64,000 nt of DNA from Acidobacteriota bacterium (lineage in GTDB: Bacteria > Acidobacteriota > Thermoanaerobaculia > Gp7-AA8). The position numbers and the translations under genes were made by a program. Positions 26,302-34,843 of this stretch are shown here, in pieces (positions within the stretch are counted from its first letter, which is position 1; every line of letters starts with the position of its first letter). A model generated the notes under the pieces. The model was given only the letters and a program-made list of their open reading frames with translations, was not told where the DNA came from and did not search any database. Location: positions 25,706-89,705 of the forward strand of contig QHVT01000024.1 of assembly GCA_003223645.1 (NCBI GenBank). Reading direction: 5' to 3'.

Positions 26302-26327
26302 TCGCCATCGATTTGTCGCACGTTTGA

Positions 26328-26357
26328 GGGCCGCCGTTCACCGGCGGCCCTTATCAT
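26328..26357 (+). terminator. Probable Rho-independent terminator after the pyrophosphatase gene
   Basis: GGGCCGCCG and CGGCGGCCC pair around TTCAC, followed by a T-rich tail (TTATCATTT). The tail runs up to the next gene. Confidence 0.65.
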
Positions 26358-26366
26358 TTGCGGACC

Positions 26367-26813
26367 ATGAAAAAGTTAGCTTTGGTTGTCCTGTTGTCGG
26401 TCGCCACCACTGCGCTCGCCGGCGACGTCGTGAAGCGCGGCGACGCGATCCCTGCCGACGCGAAGGTCACGCCGCTCGCGCAGGTGCTCGACAAGCCGGA
26501 AGACTTCACGAAGACGACCGTCGTCACCGACGGCGTGGTGAAGGCCGCGTGCAAGCAGGCGGGCTGCTGGATGGAGATCGTGCCCGCCGAAGGCAAAGAC
26601 GGCGTGCGCGTGACGTTCAAGGACTACGGCTTCTTCGTGCCGAAGGACAGCAAGGGCATGAGAGCGAAGATGGCCGGCGTGATCGAGATCAAGACGCTGT
26701 CGAAGGAAGAAGCGGACCACCTCGAGCACGAAGGCGCGACGCTCAAGCGCAACGAGGACGGCACCGCGCGCGAGCTGTCATTCGTCGCCAGCGGCGTTGA
26801 GTTGATGAAGTGA
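26367..26813 (+). CDS. DUF4920 domain-containing secreted protein
   Basis: 148 aa from the ATG at 26367 (MKKLALVVLLSVATTALAG signal peptide). The DUF4920 pattern is clear: VLDKPEDFTKTTVVTDGVVK, AACKQAGCWMEI, VTFKDYGFFVPKDSKG. The domain resembles an OB-fold; CKQAGCWM may bind a metal or form a disulfide. Periplasmic, function unknown. It lies 65 bp after the pyrophosphatase with a hairpin between, so it may be independently transcribed. Confidence 0.85.
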   Translation: MKKLALVVLLSVATTALAGDVVKRGDAIPADAKVTPLAQVLDKPEDFTKTTVVTDGVVKAACKQAGCWMEIVPAEGKDGVRVTFKDYGFFVPKDSKGMRAKMAGVIEIKTLSKEEADHLEHEGATLKRNEDGTARELSFVASGVELMK

Positions 26814-26832
26814 GCCCCGTGTGGGGCAGGCG

Positions 26833-27768
26833 CTACACCGCGGCCATGATCTCCGTGAGCGTCTCCGCGGTCGCGTTCGCGCCGGTGGCGATGAGTGCGA
26901 TCGCCTTTCCGCGAATCTCTTCGCCGAATCGCAGCGCTCCCGCGAGCGATGCTGCGCCGGACGGCTCGACGAGCACGTTCGCGCGCAGCATCATCATCCG
27001 CGCGGCGCACAGCAGCTCGTCGTCGGAGACGGTGATGGCGTCGTCAACGAACTCGATCAGCGAGTCGAGCGCGAGTTGCGCGGGGACGCGGCAGATCAAG
27101 CCGTCGGCGATCGTGTTCGCGGGACGCTCGATCGCTTTGCGCGCGTGAAAACTCTCCACCATCGCCGGTGAGCCGGATGATTGGATGGCGATCACGCGCG
27201 CATTCGGATGCCACCCCTTCACCTCCATCGCGACTCCGCCGGCGAGCGAGCCGCTGCCCATCGGCACGAACACGACGTCGAGCTGATCGAGAGCGCGTCC
27301 GATCTCGGTGCCGATCGTCGCCGCACCTTCGATCACGCCTTCGCTGTCGCCGTCGTCGATGAAGCGCAATCCTTCGCGCTGCGCGAACTCGATCGCGATT
27401 TCTTTCGCGCCATCGAGATCGTGTCCGATGTCGTGAATCGTTGCGCCGAGGATCTCGATCTTCGCGCGCTTCGTGGCGTTGGCGCCGAGCGGGAGAAAGA
27501 TGTGTGCGGGCACGCCGACCGCGCGCGCGGCCCAGGCGACGCCTTGTCCGTGATTGCCGGTGGACGATGTGACGACGCCGCGCGTCGTCTTCTCGCGAAG
27601 GATGTCGTTCAGTGCGCCGCGCCATTTGAACGACGCGATCTGCGAGACGGTTTCGTTTTTCACGAACACGTCGCACGCGAGATCGTGCGAGAGAAGCAGC
27701 GAACGCTCGAACGGCGTGATGCGCGCGTATTGCTGGAGACGCCCGACCGCGGCGTTGACGTCGATCAC
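26833..27768 (-). CDS. PLP-dependent threonine/serine dehydratase-like enzyme
   Basis: 311 aa. Start is GTG at 27768, overlapping the TGA of the preceding gene (GTGA). Fold type II motifs: PLP lysine in ASFKWRGA, STGNHGQGVAWAARA binding the cofactor phosphate region, PMGSGSLAGGVAME glycine loop, and VEPSGAASLAG near the end. The length matches catabolic threonine dehydratase or serine racemase; no ACT regulatory domain. The reaction would deaminate L-threonine or L-serine to the 2-oxo acid and ammonia, or racemise serine; the sequence does not separate these. Position in a kinase operon is unexpected. Confidence 0.87.
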   Translation of the reverse strand: MIDVNAAVGRLQQYARITPFERSLLLSHDLACDVFVKNETVSQIASFKWRGALNDILREKTTRGVVTSSTGNHGQGVAWAARAVGVPAHIFLPLGANATKRAKIEILGATIHDIGHDLDGAKEIAIEFAQREGLRFIDDGDSEGVIEGAATIGTEIGRALDQLDVVFVPMGSGSLAGGVAMEVKGWHPNARVIAIQSSGSPAMVESFHARKAIERPANTIADGLICRVPAQLALDSLIEFVDDAITVSDDELLCAARMMMLRANVLVEPSGAASLAGALRFGEEIRGKAIALIATGANATAETLTEIMAAV

Positions 27769-29255
27769 AACTTCCCGCTGCGCACGCCTTCGAAATACGC
27801 GATCAGCTTCGGCGAGAACGCGCGGCTGTCGAGTCGCAGTGCGCGGTTCTGCTGCAGCGCCGCCTTGAAGTCGGCGGTGGCGGCGGTGAGGAGCGCGTCC
27901 GGCGTACGCGAGAGCAGCGCCCGCGTATAACGCGCGCATCCGCGCAGCAGCAGCGCCTCGGCATTCGGAGTCGTGGCGATGATGTTCGTCAGTAATTTTT
28001 CCGAGGCGTTGAGATCGCCGGTTGCGAACGCGCGATACGCATCGCGGAGATCGGTGGAGCGGCGGCCGCCCTCGGCCGCCGGCGTTTCGGCGGCCGATGC
28101 GGCCGCCGCTCCACCACTTTTCGAATCTGCGATCTGTTTCGCGAGCGCGACGTCGAGCGTATTCGCGAGCTGCGTGACCGCCTGAAAGTCGATGTTGCCT
28201 TTCGCGGCGTCGAGCCGCTTCCGCAATTTCTCCGCGTCGCCGGTCGCCGTTCGCACGTACGACTGCAACTTCGGATTGCTCTTCGTCGTGCGGCCGGCGC
28301 TCGAGAGATTGCGGCGATATTGCTGCAACGCCGTCGACGCTTCCTCCTGCGACTTCGTGATCACCGGCGCGGGCGGCGCGGTGTCGACCGCCACGACCGG
28401 CTTTTGCGGCTCCGGCTTCGGCGGTTCCGGTTTCGGCGGCTCCGCCTTCGGCTGATCGTTGAACGGCACGACAAATTCGCCCGGCTGCTGCGGTTGCGGC
28501 TTCGCCGGCTGCGGCTTCGGAATTGCGGGTCGCGCGGCTTTCTGCTTGCGCGCTTCGTCCGCTGCCGCGTCGAAGAGCGACGTCGACTTCGACGCCTTCT
28601 GCGCCGCGTCGTTGTACGCGTCGATGTCCGTGCCGCCGCGGTTGTACTGCGAGTTCGCGTCCTGCAGCAGGCGCACGGCATTGCGATAGCTGTCCGTCCG
28701 CTCGGCGTTGGCCGACAGCGCATTCGTCTGCGCGAGCACGGCCGCACTGATCGCGTCCGACGCCGACTTCTTCGCGCCCGATGCCGCGCCCTGCGCGAGC
28801 CGCCGATTCTCCGCCTGCGCGCGCGACACCCAGTTCTTCATTGTCGCGTAGTACTCGGTCTTCCCGATCGCGCCCTGATCTTCGGACGTGCGCCATTCGC
28901 GGAGTGCGCCGTCGACGTCGCCGAGGTTGTACTTCGCGATGCCGAGCCAGAAGTGCGGGACGTAGGTGATGAACGCTGCGCGCGTTTTAACGGACGTGCC
29001 TTCGTTCGGCATCGCCGCGATCGCCTTCTGCAACTCCGTCGCGGCGACTTTGTAGTTGCTCGCGTTCACCGCCGTGACGCCGCGGTTGTACGCGTCGACC
29101 CACGGCTCGGCGGCGAGGAGGGGAAGCGCGAGAAGAAGGACGACCCATGTGGCGACCGCTGCCCTCAGCGGTCGCGCGGCGCGAAGCGCCGCTGGCCGGC
29201 AAAGCCGGCGGTGCCGCTGAGGGCAGCGGCACCCACAAACGGCCTCGCGAAGCAT
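27765..29255 (-). CDS. Secreted helical/TPR-like protein carrying two in-frame palindromic repeats
   Basis: 496 aa from the ATG at 29255, just downstream of the kinase stop. Residues about 7-36, Arg- and Cys-rich, come from palindromic repeat E1 and precede a signal-peptide core (WVVLLLALPLLAAEP). A helical TPR-like region follows (DAYNRGVTAVNASNYKVAAT, IAKYNLGDVDGALREW), then a Pro/Lys/Glu linker at about 255-290 (PKPEPPKPEPQKP), a helical section, repeat D1 at about 381-401, and a C-terminal TPR-like part (AYRAFATGDLNASEKLLTNI). No named family. Probably a periplasmic partner of the upstream kinase. The repeat between start codon and hydrophobic core lengthens the signal peptide's basic region. 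Confidence 0.7.
   Translation of the reverse strand: MLREAVCGCRCPQRHRRLCRPAALRAARPLRAAVATWVVLLLALPLLAAEPWVDAYNRGVTAVNASNYKVAATELQKAIAAMPNEGTSVKTRAAFITYVPHFWLGIAKYNLGDVDGALREWRTSEDQGAIGKTEYYATMKNWVSRAQAENRRLAQGAASGAKKSASDAISAAVLAQTNALSANAERTDSYRNAVRLLQDANSQYNRGGTDIDAYNDAAQKASKSTSLFDAAADEARKQKAARPAIPKPQPAKPQPQQPGEFVVPFNDQPKAEPPKPEPPKPEPQKPVVAVDTAPPAPVITKSQEEASTALQQYRRNLSSAGRTTKSNPKLQSYVRTATGDAEKLRKRLDAAKGNIDFQAVTQLANTLDVALAKQIADSKSGGAAAASAAETPAAEGGRRSTDLRDAYRAFATGDLNASEKLLTNIIATTPNAEALLLRGCARYTRALLSRTPDALLTAATADFKAALQQNRALRLDSRAFSPKLIAYFEGVRSGKL
28053..28115. repeat. Repeat D1 (GTGGAGCGGCGGCCGC hairpin) inside a coding region
   Basis: GGTGGAGCGGCGGCCGC at the left pairs with GCGGCCGCCGCTCCACC at the right. 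Translated on the minus strand as GGAAAASAAETPAAEGGRRS. Same family as D2, D3 and D4. Confidence 0.85.
29148..29237. repeat. Repeat E1 (GACCGCTGCCCTCAGCGGTC hairpin) inside a coding region
   Basis: TGTGGCGACCGCTGCCCTCA at the left pairs with the complementary TGAGGGCAGCGGCACCCACA at the right, with paired changes (CGACCGC/GTGCCGC). Inner hairpins around GGCGCGAAGCGCC and GCCGGCAAAGCCGGC. By these edges it is 90 bp, 30 codons. Confidence 0.85.
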
Positions 29256-29257
29256 GT

Positions 29258-30838
29258 TCACTTCGCTCCTCCGAAGTCTGGCATCGTAACGGTCGCGGGA
29301 TCGGTGAACTGGACGTTCAACGTTTGATCGGTTCCCGCGGCGATCGACACCACTTTCCTGATCGGCGCGGAGAAGTTCGGATTCGAGAGCGTGACTTCGT
29401 AGCGGCCCGGCGCGAGGTCGATCGGCACGGGCGTCACCATCTGTTTCGCGAGCTCGACGTTCTGTCCGTTGTCGACGTTGCGGATCGTCGTCACCTCCGC
29501 CCACGGAAAGGCGTTGATGCCGAGATGCGCGGGAGTGGCGGCGACGACCGGCTTTTCCTGCACGTCGGCTTTTTTCGGACGCGTGAGGATCCACGTGCCG
29601 GCCGCGATCAACGCGGCGAGTGCGGCGATGATCGCGATGAGCGGCGCGCGCGATTTCTTCCGCTGCGCCGGCGCGGGAACGCCGATCGTCACGCGATCGA
29701 GTTGCTTTTCTGCGATGGGCTTCCGCGTGATGGGCAGCGCCGGCGTCGTCGTCACGAGCGTCGGCGCTTCGCCCGATCCCACGACGGTCGCCTCGTTGCG
29801 CAACTCGCGCGGCGGCGACTCGCGCGTCGCTTCGTCTGTTTTCTGCGCAACGCTCGCAGGAGGCGGCGGTGCGCCCGCGGCGGCGGAGAGCGACGGCGCG
29901 ATGCGATCGATCGCCTGCGCGAACTCGCGCGCGGACTGGAATCGCTTGTTGCGATCTTTTTCCAATGCGTGGCGGATGATCGACTCGAGCTCCGGCGAGG
30001 CGGTGACACCGGGGTTCGCGTCGCGCAGCGGCTTCGGCGGCTGCGACGCGTGCATCATCAGATACGCGTGCGGCGTGTCGGCCTGGAACGGCGGAACGCC
30101 GGTCAGCATCTCGTACAGCACGATGCCGAAGGAATAGAGATCGGCGCGGCCGTCGATGCGCTCGCCGGGCTGCAGCATGCCGAGGTGCTCGGGCGAGCAG
30201 TATTTCCACTTGCCGACGAACATCCCGGTCTTGGTCTTGTCGTCCTCGCCGCTCGCGCCTTTGGCGATGCCGAGGTCGATGATCTTCACGCGCTCTTCGT
30301 TGTCGTCGCCGCGCGTGATCATCAGGTTTTCGGGACTGACGTCGCGGTGCACGATGCCGGCGCGATGGATCGCCTCGAGTCCATGCAGCGCCTGCGACGC
30401 GAGTTGCGCGGCGTAGCGCGGCGAGAGCGGCCCGCGCTCATCGATCAGCTCGTGCAGGTTGATGCCTTCGATGTACTCCCACACCATGTACATCGATCCG
30501 TCTTCGAGCGTGGAGAAATCGAAGAGCGCGGCGACGTTCGGATGCTGGATCTTCGTCGCCAGCCGCGCCTCGCGCTGAAACCGCTCGTGCGCGCCGGGAT
30601 CGGACGCGATGTTCGTGCGCATCAGTTTGATCACGCGGATCGCGTTCAGGTGGACGTGGAGGACTTTGTAGACCTCGCCCATTCCGCCGATGCCGAGGCA
30701 CGACAGGATCTGGTACTTCCCGTCGAGCGGATGCTCGAGATACCGGCGCAGAAAGTCGGTGATCGGTTCGCCGCAGTAAGGACAGGCCTTGAACTTGGGA
30801 TCGACGTCCGACTTGCAGTGGATGCAGAAGAATGGCAT
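29258..30838 (-). CDS. Ser/Thr protein kinase with N-terminal zinc ribbon and C-terminal PEGA domain
   Basis: 526 aa from the ATG at 30838. Residues 3-25 hold a zinc ribbon (CIHCKSDVDPKFKACPYCG). Kinase domain about 38-310: GIGGMGEVYK, VIKLMR, HRDVSPENLM, IIDLGIAKG, and YCSPEHL in place of APE. The catalytic loop has Ser where Lys is usual, and DLG replaces DFG; both occur in active bacterial kinases. A membrane segment (APLIAIIAALAALIAAGTWI, about 402-421) leads to a periplasmic PEGA-type domain (LAPGRYEVTLSNPNFSAP). Envelope signalling is likely. Followed 2 bp later by the secreted helical protein. It diverges from yjbQ over a 37-bp gap. Confidence 0.9.
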   Translation of the reverse strand: MPFFCIHCKSDVDPKFKACPYCGEPITDFLRRYLEHPLDGKYQILSCLGIGGMGEVYKVLHVHLNAIRVIKLMRTNIASDPGAHERFQREARLATKIQHPNVAALFDFSTLEDGSMYMVWEYIEGINLHELIDERGPLSPRYAAQLASQALHGLEAIHRAGIVHRDVSPENLMITRGDDNEERVKIIDLGIAKGASGEDDKTKTGMFVGKWKYCSPEHLGMLQPGERIDGRADLYSFGIVLYEMLTGVPPFQADTPHAYLMMHASQPPKPLRDANPGVTASPELESIIRHALEKDRNKRFQSAREFAQAIDRIAPSLSAAAGAPPPPASVAQKTDEATRESPPRELRNEATVVGSGEAPTLVTTTPALPITRKPIAEKQLDRVTIGVPAPAQRKKSRAPLIAIIAALAALIAAGTWILTRPKKADVQEKPVVAATPAHLGINAFPWAEVTTIRNVDNGQNVELAKQMVTPVPIDLAPGRYEVTLSNPNFSAPIRKVVSIAAGTDQTLNVQFTDPATVTMPDFGGAK

Positions 30839-30875
30839 GCCCGATTTGGTGTAGGCGCAATTATATGATCGGACC

Positions 30876-31265
30876 GTGAGGGAGACGACGTTCCGCGTCC
30901 GCACCGCCGAGCGCGAGCAGATTCTGCTCATCACTTCGGAAGTGAATGCCGCGCTCGCGGAGCTCGGTGCGGACGACGGCATCTGCACGATCATCGTCCC
31001 GCACACCACGTGCGCGATCTCCGTCAACGAAGACGCCGATCCCGACGTGCGCACGGACCTCGTCAAGGCATTGCGCGCGCTCGTTCCGAACGTGAAGTTC
31101 GATCACGGCGAAGGCAACTCCGACGCGCACTTTCTTTCGATGCTCATCGGCTGCTCGCTGACCTGGCCGTATCAGCGCGGCAAGTTGGCCCTCGGACGAT
31201 GGCAAGGCGTCTACTTCATCGAGCTCGATGGTCCGCGCGAGCGGAACGTGCGCGTGTACGTGTAG
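30876..31265 (+). CDS. yjbQ: YjbQ family (UPF0047) protein, secondary thiamine-phosphate synthase-like
   Basis: 129 aa, GTG start. Full-length family member: IIVPHTTCAISVNEDADPDV, KFDHGEGNSDAHFLSMLIG, GRWQGVYFIELDGPRERNV. The conserved His and the GNSDAH motif form the presumed active site. Some members show weak thiamine-phosphate synthase activity; the physiological role is not settled. It lies alone between a divergent kinase and a convergent secreted protein. Confidence 0.92.
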   Translation: MRETTFRVRTAEREQILLITSEVNAALAELGADDGICTIIVPHTTCAISVNEDADPDVRTDLVKALRALVPNVKFDHGEGNSDAHFLSMLIGCSLTWPYQRGKLALGRWQGVYFIELDGPRERNVRVYV

Positions 31266-31267
31266 CT

Positions 31268-31375
31268 GCGCGGATGGCAGCTGCGCTGATGGCAGTGGGC
31301 GGCTGCGCCGATGGCAAAGTCCGCCAAAACCGCCATCTGCCATCCGCTGTCTGCCATCAGCGCAGCCGCCATCGC
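31268..31375. repeat. Repeat A2 (GATGGCAG hairpin) between convergent genes
   Basis: GCGGATGGCAGCTGCGCTGA at the left pairs with TCAGCGCAGCCGCCATCGC at the right, and inner GATGGC/GCCATC units add pairing. It sits between yjbQ and the IPT/TIG gene, where it could terminate transcription in both directions. Confidence 0.8.
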
Positions 31376-31383
31376 GCGAAGCG

Positions 31384-32493
31384 CTACTTCACCGGCGTCA
31401 CGATCGTTACCTGCTGCGTGTCGAGATCGGTGACCGACACGAGCGCCCACAGTCGCTTCTGCAGATTCGGGTCGCCGACTTGAATCCGGATTCGCTCGAC
31501 GCCGCTCGCATTCGTGACGAGCGGTTTGACGTCGAGGACGACGAGTCCGGGCGCGGGCGGCGTGTTTTGCAGGACGCCTTCGGCGAACGAGACGATCGTC
31601 GATCCGAGGACGGCGTCGGATTCGTTGTTGCGGATGAAGACCGGCACGCTGCCGCCGATCTGGCCATCGAAGTCGTAGATGCGCAGCGTGATGCGCGACT
31701 CCGGCTCGAACGGAATGTTCAACATGTCCATCGGCCGCGCGACAAACGCGTCTTCGTCGCGCACGAGCGGAACTTCCGTGCCCCAGCTGTCGGCTTGCCG
31801 CGAGAGATCGCGCACGCGCAGACTGAATGCGAGCGGCTTCGTGCCGGGGCTGCCGTCGATGTGCTCGTGATAGAGAAACGCCGCGCCGTTCGGGACGAGC
31901 ACGGGACGGAAGGTCGACTTCGCGTCCGCGCCGCGCCACAGCGGCGGCGTCAATGTCTCGACGAGATCGGAAAAGTATTGTCCGACCACGATCGAGCGCT
32001 CGTTGTCGTTGCGTCCCACGAGCTCCGTCGACCAGATCGAGCCGAACGCACCGGCCACACGATAGGCGACGACCGGCACCAGGATCTTGTCGTACGAATT
32101 CGTCCCGTACTGAAACATGCGCGGCAGCACGAGCGCCTGCGCGTCGATCGGGCCTCCGAAAAATGTGTACGCATTGCTGACCACGACGTCGTAGACACCG
32201 CCCGAATTCGGCGGGGTCTTCACGACCAATTCCTCGTTTGTATACGACTGCACCGACGCGCTCTTCCCTCCGAACAACACCACCGGCGGCGCCGCGGGAC
32301 ACGGCGTACACGCCGGTTTCATCACGCGCGCGGCCGGGATGAACGGAGCCAGATTCTTCCCGCGAATCGTGACGGTGGTGCCGCCCTGCAGCGGGCCCGA
32401 ACGCGGCGAGATCGACTCCACGACGGGCCGCTCCTGCGCGAAGACAGCGGCGGACAGAAGAATGATTGCTGCGCTGATGACTCCCTTTCTCAT
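31384..32493 (-). CDS. Secreted IPT/TIG-domain protein of unknown function
   Basis: 369 aa from the ATG at 32493, which starts a signal peptide (MRKGVISAAIILLSAAVFAQ); the ORF extends 18 codons further up without support. Residues about 22-130 are an IPT/TIG Ig-like fold (SISPRSGPLQGGTTVTIRGK, YTNEELVVKTPPNSGGVYDV). Includes CTPCPAAPP, possibly a disulfide loop. The remaining 240 residues are beta-rich with no family I recognise. Periplasmic or surface. Confidence 0.65.
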   Translation of the reverse strand: MRKGVISAAIILLSAAVFAQERPVVESISPRSGPLQGGTTVTIRGKNLAPFIPAARVMKPACTPCPAAPPVVLFGGKSASVQSYTNEELVVKTPPNSGGVYDVVVSNAYTFFGGPIDAQALVLPRMFQYGTNSYDKILVPVVAYRVAGAFGSIWSTELVGRNDNERSIVVGQYFSDLVETLTPPLWRGADAKSTFRPVLVPNGAAFLYHEHIDGSPGTKPLAFSLRVRDLSRQADSWGTEVPLVRDEDAFVARPMDMLNIPFEPESRITLRIYDFDGQIGGSVPVFIRNNESDAVLGSTIVSFAEGVLQNTPPAPGLVVLDVKPLVTNASGVERIRIQVGDPNLQKRLWALVSVTDLDTQQVTIVTPVK

Positions 32494-32570
32494 CGGTGCA
32501 ACGCCCTCCAGATACTTATTCTTGATTTCGATTGCATTAAATAACATTTATGCAGCTACCGGCAAGAGCA

Positions 32571-32765
32571 GGATGGCGGATGACGGATGGCAGGTGGCAG
32601 ATGGCCGAGGCGGATGGCAGATGGCGGCGCTTCGCGCTGATGGCGGCTTCGCTGATGGCCACACCCACCCGACGCTTCTGCCATCTGCCATCTGCGATCC
32701 GCCATCTGCCATCCGCCATCCGCCATCCTTCCCGCCATCCGCGCAGCCGCCATTGCGCGCAGCGC
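32571..32765. repeat. Repeat A3: extended GGATGGCAGATGGC inverted array
   Basis: Left half holds repeated GGATGGCGGATGACGGATGG-type units; right half holds CCATCTGCCATCYGCCATCC-type units in the opposite sense, with GCTGATGGC/GCCATTGC at the outer parts. It fills most of the 287-bp divergent region between the IPT/TIG gene and the flavin oxidoreductase, so promoters must lie in or next to it. Confidence 0.85.
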
Positions 32766-32780
32766 GATAAACTCCACGCC

Positions 32781-34193
32781 ATGGAGCGATTCGACGTCGT
32801 CGTCATCGGCGGCGGGACGGCGGGGTTGGTGACGGCATCGGGTTGCGCGCGCCTTGGCCGCAAGGTCGCGATGATCGAGCGCGAGCGGCTCGGCGGCGAT
32901 TGTCTCTGGACGGGATGCGTGCCGACGAAGGCGCTCGTGGCGTCGGCGAAGCTCGCCCATCAGATGCGGCACGCGGATCGTTTCGGACTTGAGCGCGCCG
33001 AGCCGTGCATCACGCCGAAGTCGGTGATGGATGCGATGCGCGAGACGCGTCGCGACATCAGCCGCCACGACGATCCGCAAAAGTTCCGAGCGCTCGGCAT
33101 CGACGTCATCGAAGGCAACGCGCGTCTCGTCTCGCGCAACGAAGTCGAAGTCAACGGACGCCGTCTCGCCGCGCGCGACATCGTGATCGCCACCGGCTCG
33201 CGCACGTCCGTGCCCCCGGTCGAGGGACTCAAAGAGCGCGGCTATCTCGATCACGCGTCGTTTCTCGAACAGGACGAGTTTCCGTCCTCGATCCTGATTC
33301 TCGGTGGCGGCTACATCGGCATCGAGTTCGCGCAGCTCTTCGCGCGCTTCGGCGCGAAGGTGACGGTCGTCGAGATGCTCGACGAGATCATCAACAAGGA
33401 AGACGCGGAAGTGATCGCGCGCGTGCGGCAGACGCTCGAGCGCGAAGACATCGAGATCCTGACTGGATGGGCGGTGAAGTCCGTCAGCGCGAGCTCCACG
33501 CGCGTCGAAAACAAGAAGGGCGAGTCGCGCGAGATCGCGACCCAGAATATTTTCGTCGCCTCGGGACGTCACGGAAACACGGAGAACCTCGGACTCGAAG
33601 ATGCCGGCGTGAAAGTCGAGCGCTCGTACGTCGTCGCCGACCGTTTTCTGCAGACGTCGGTGCCGCGCATCTGGGCGTGCGGCGACGTGCACGGCGGCCT
33701 GCAGTTCACGCACGTTGCGGCGTACGAGGCGGTGAAGCTCGTGCGCAACATGCTGTTCCCCGGCAAGTCGGCCATCGACTACTCGAACGTGCCGTGGGCG
33801 CTCTACACCGACCCCGAGGTCGCGCACCTCGGACTGACGGAATCGCAGGCGCGCGAGCAACACGGCGACGCCGTGCGCACGTATCGCGTCGACCTGCACG
33901 ACGTCGACCGCGCGGTCGTCGATCGCGCGTACCAGGGACTCATCAAGCTCGTCTGCGACGCGAAGGGAAACATTCTCGGGGCGCATGTGATGGCGCCGAA
34001 CGCGTCGACGCTCATCGAAGAGATCGTCCTCGCGCGGCGCAAAAAGATGAAGGTCAGCGAGCTCGCGCAGCGGATCTCCGCGTATCCGTCGCTGTCGGAT
34101 GGCATTCAGAAAGCCGCGTCGTTGTATTACCAGGACATGGCGAAGAGCTGGCTCGGATCGCTCGGAAAAAGAATCGCGGCGTGGTCGCAATGA
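32781..34193 (+). CDS. Pyridine nucleotide-disulfide oxidoreductase (mercuric reductase/dihydrolipoyl dehydrogenase-like)
   Basis: 470 aa from the ATG at 32781; the open frame before it is repeat A3. FAD site VVVIGGGTAGLVTASGCARL, redox-active disulfide in GGDCLWTGCVPTKAL, NAD site ILGGGYIGIEFAQLFARFGA, second FAD site WACGDVHGG, and C-terminal dimerisation domain where the usual HxHPT is AYPSLSD. This matches the GDCLWTGCVPxK branch found in predicted mercuric-reductase-like or transhydrogenase-like enzymes. The HPT His, which lipoyl dehydrogenases need, seems missing, so lipoyl dehydrogenase activity is doubtful. Substrate unknown. Starts a four-gene coupled cluster ending with superoxide dismutase. 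Confidence 0.87.
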   Translation: MERFDVVVIGGGTAGLVTASGCARLGRKVAMIERERLGGDCLWTGCVPTKALVASAKLAHQMRHADRFGLERAEPCITPKSVMDAMRETRRDISRHDDPQKFRALGIDVIEGNARLVSRNEVEVNGRRLAARDIVIATGSRTSVPPVEGLKERGYLDHASFLEQDEFPSSILILGGGYIGIEFAQLFARFGAKVTVVEMLDEIINKEDAEVIARVRQTLEREDIEILTGWAVKSVSASSTRVENKKGESREIATQNIFVASGRHGNTENLGLEDAGVKVERSYVVADRFLQTSVPRIWACGDVHGGLQFTHVAAYEAVKLVRNMLFPGKSAIDYSNVPWALYTDPEVAHLGLTESQAREQHGDAVRTYRVDLHDVDRAVVDRAYQGLIKLVCDAKGNILGAHVMAPNASTLIEEIVLARRKKMKVSELAQRISAYPSLSDGIQKAASLYYQDMAKSWLGSLGKRIAAWSQ

Positions 34194-34843
34194 TCCTGGC
34201 GCTGGTCTTGGCGAGCGGAGTGGTGCGCGCCTCCGGCGCGCCTGCGGGCGGTGGCACTCCCGTCGTCGATCGCGCGCATCACGAAGTGCGATTCGAAGCA
34301 ACCGTTCAACCGAATGCCATGTCGCGACCGTTCGGCGTGCAGGGACATCACGCCATCGTCTGGAAGGGCGGCAAGTCGAAGACGTGGGCGCTCTTCGTCA
34401 GCGAGGCGAGCGATCACGACGTACGCGCCGCGCTCGAATCTCTCGGCGCGCACGCCGGCGAGAACCTCACGCCCGACAGCTGGAACGCGCGTAAGGATCC
34501 GGACAATCACGAGCCCGACAAACGCGTCGAAGGAACGCGGGTATCGGTCTTCGTCGAATGGCGCGGCTCGGGTGGACGCATTCCGCTCGCGAAGCTGATC
34601 GACGAGAGTCTGCGTACGAAGCCTCTGCTCGACTTCCGCTACGGCGGCAACGAGAAATTTCAGAAGGATTTCAAGAGCGGATGTATCGTCTGTCTCTATT
34701 CGTGTCCGGGCGGCGCGATCGGCAATCATGCACACACGATCCGCGATTACGTCCGCAACGGCGTCGTCTATGCATCCATCCCCGAACGGCTTCCGCCCGC
34801 AGGGACGAAAGTCACGATCATTTTGAAATTGGAGGGTCCGTGA
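34190..34843 (+). CDS. YdjY-like secreted protein
   Basis: 217 aa. The ATG overlaps the TGA of the oxidoreductase gene. Short signal peptide (MILALVLASGVVRASG). The body fits YdjY-type proteins: WALFVSEASDHDVRAALESL, VSVFVEWRGSGG and near the C-terminus GCIVCLYSCPGGAIGNHAHT with three Cys. Function unknown; the Cys motif suggests metal or cluster binding, or a disulfide. A GC-rich partial palindrome at about 34218-34261, just after the signal peptide, may be another embedded repeat. Confidence 0.6.
   Translation: MILALVLASGVVRASGAPAGGGTPVVDRAHHEVRFEATVQPNAMSRPFGVQGHHAIVWKGGKSKTWALFVSEASDHDVRAALESLGAHAGENLTPDSWNARKDPDNHEPDKRVEGTRVSVFVEWRGSGGRIPLAKLIDESLRTKPLLDFRYGGNEKFQKDFKSGCIVCLYSCPGGAIGNHAHTIRDYVRNGVVYASIPERLPPAGTKVTIILKLEGP

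Noticed and set aside
13327..34193. E1 subunits and the flavin oxidoreductase as one pyruvate dehydrogenase complex
   Set aside because: They are 17 kb apart, no E2 is present, and the oxidoreductase lacks the His-Pro-Thr motif of lipoyl dehydrogenase.
34218..34261. Palindrome after the YdjY-like signal peptide as a further embedded repeat family
   Set aside because: Arms match only partly and no second copy is in the window; left as a note.
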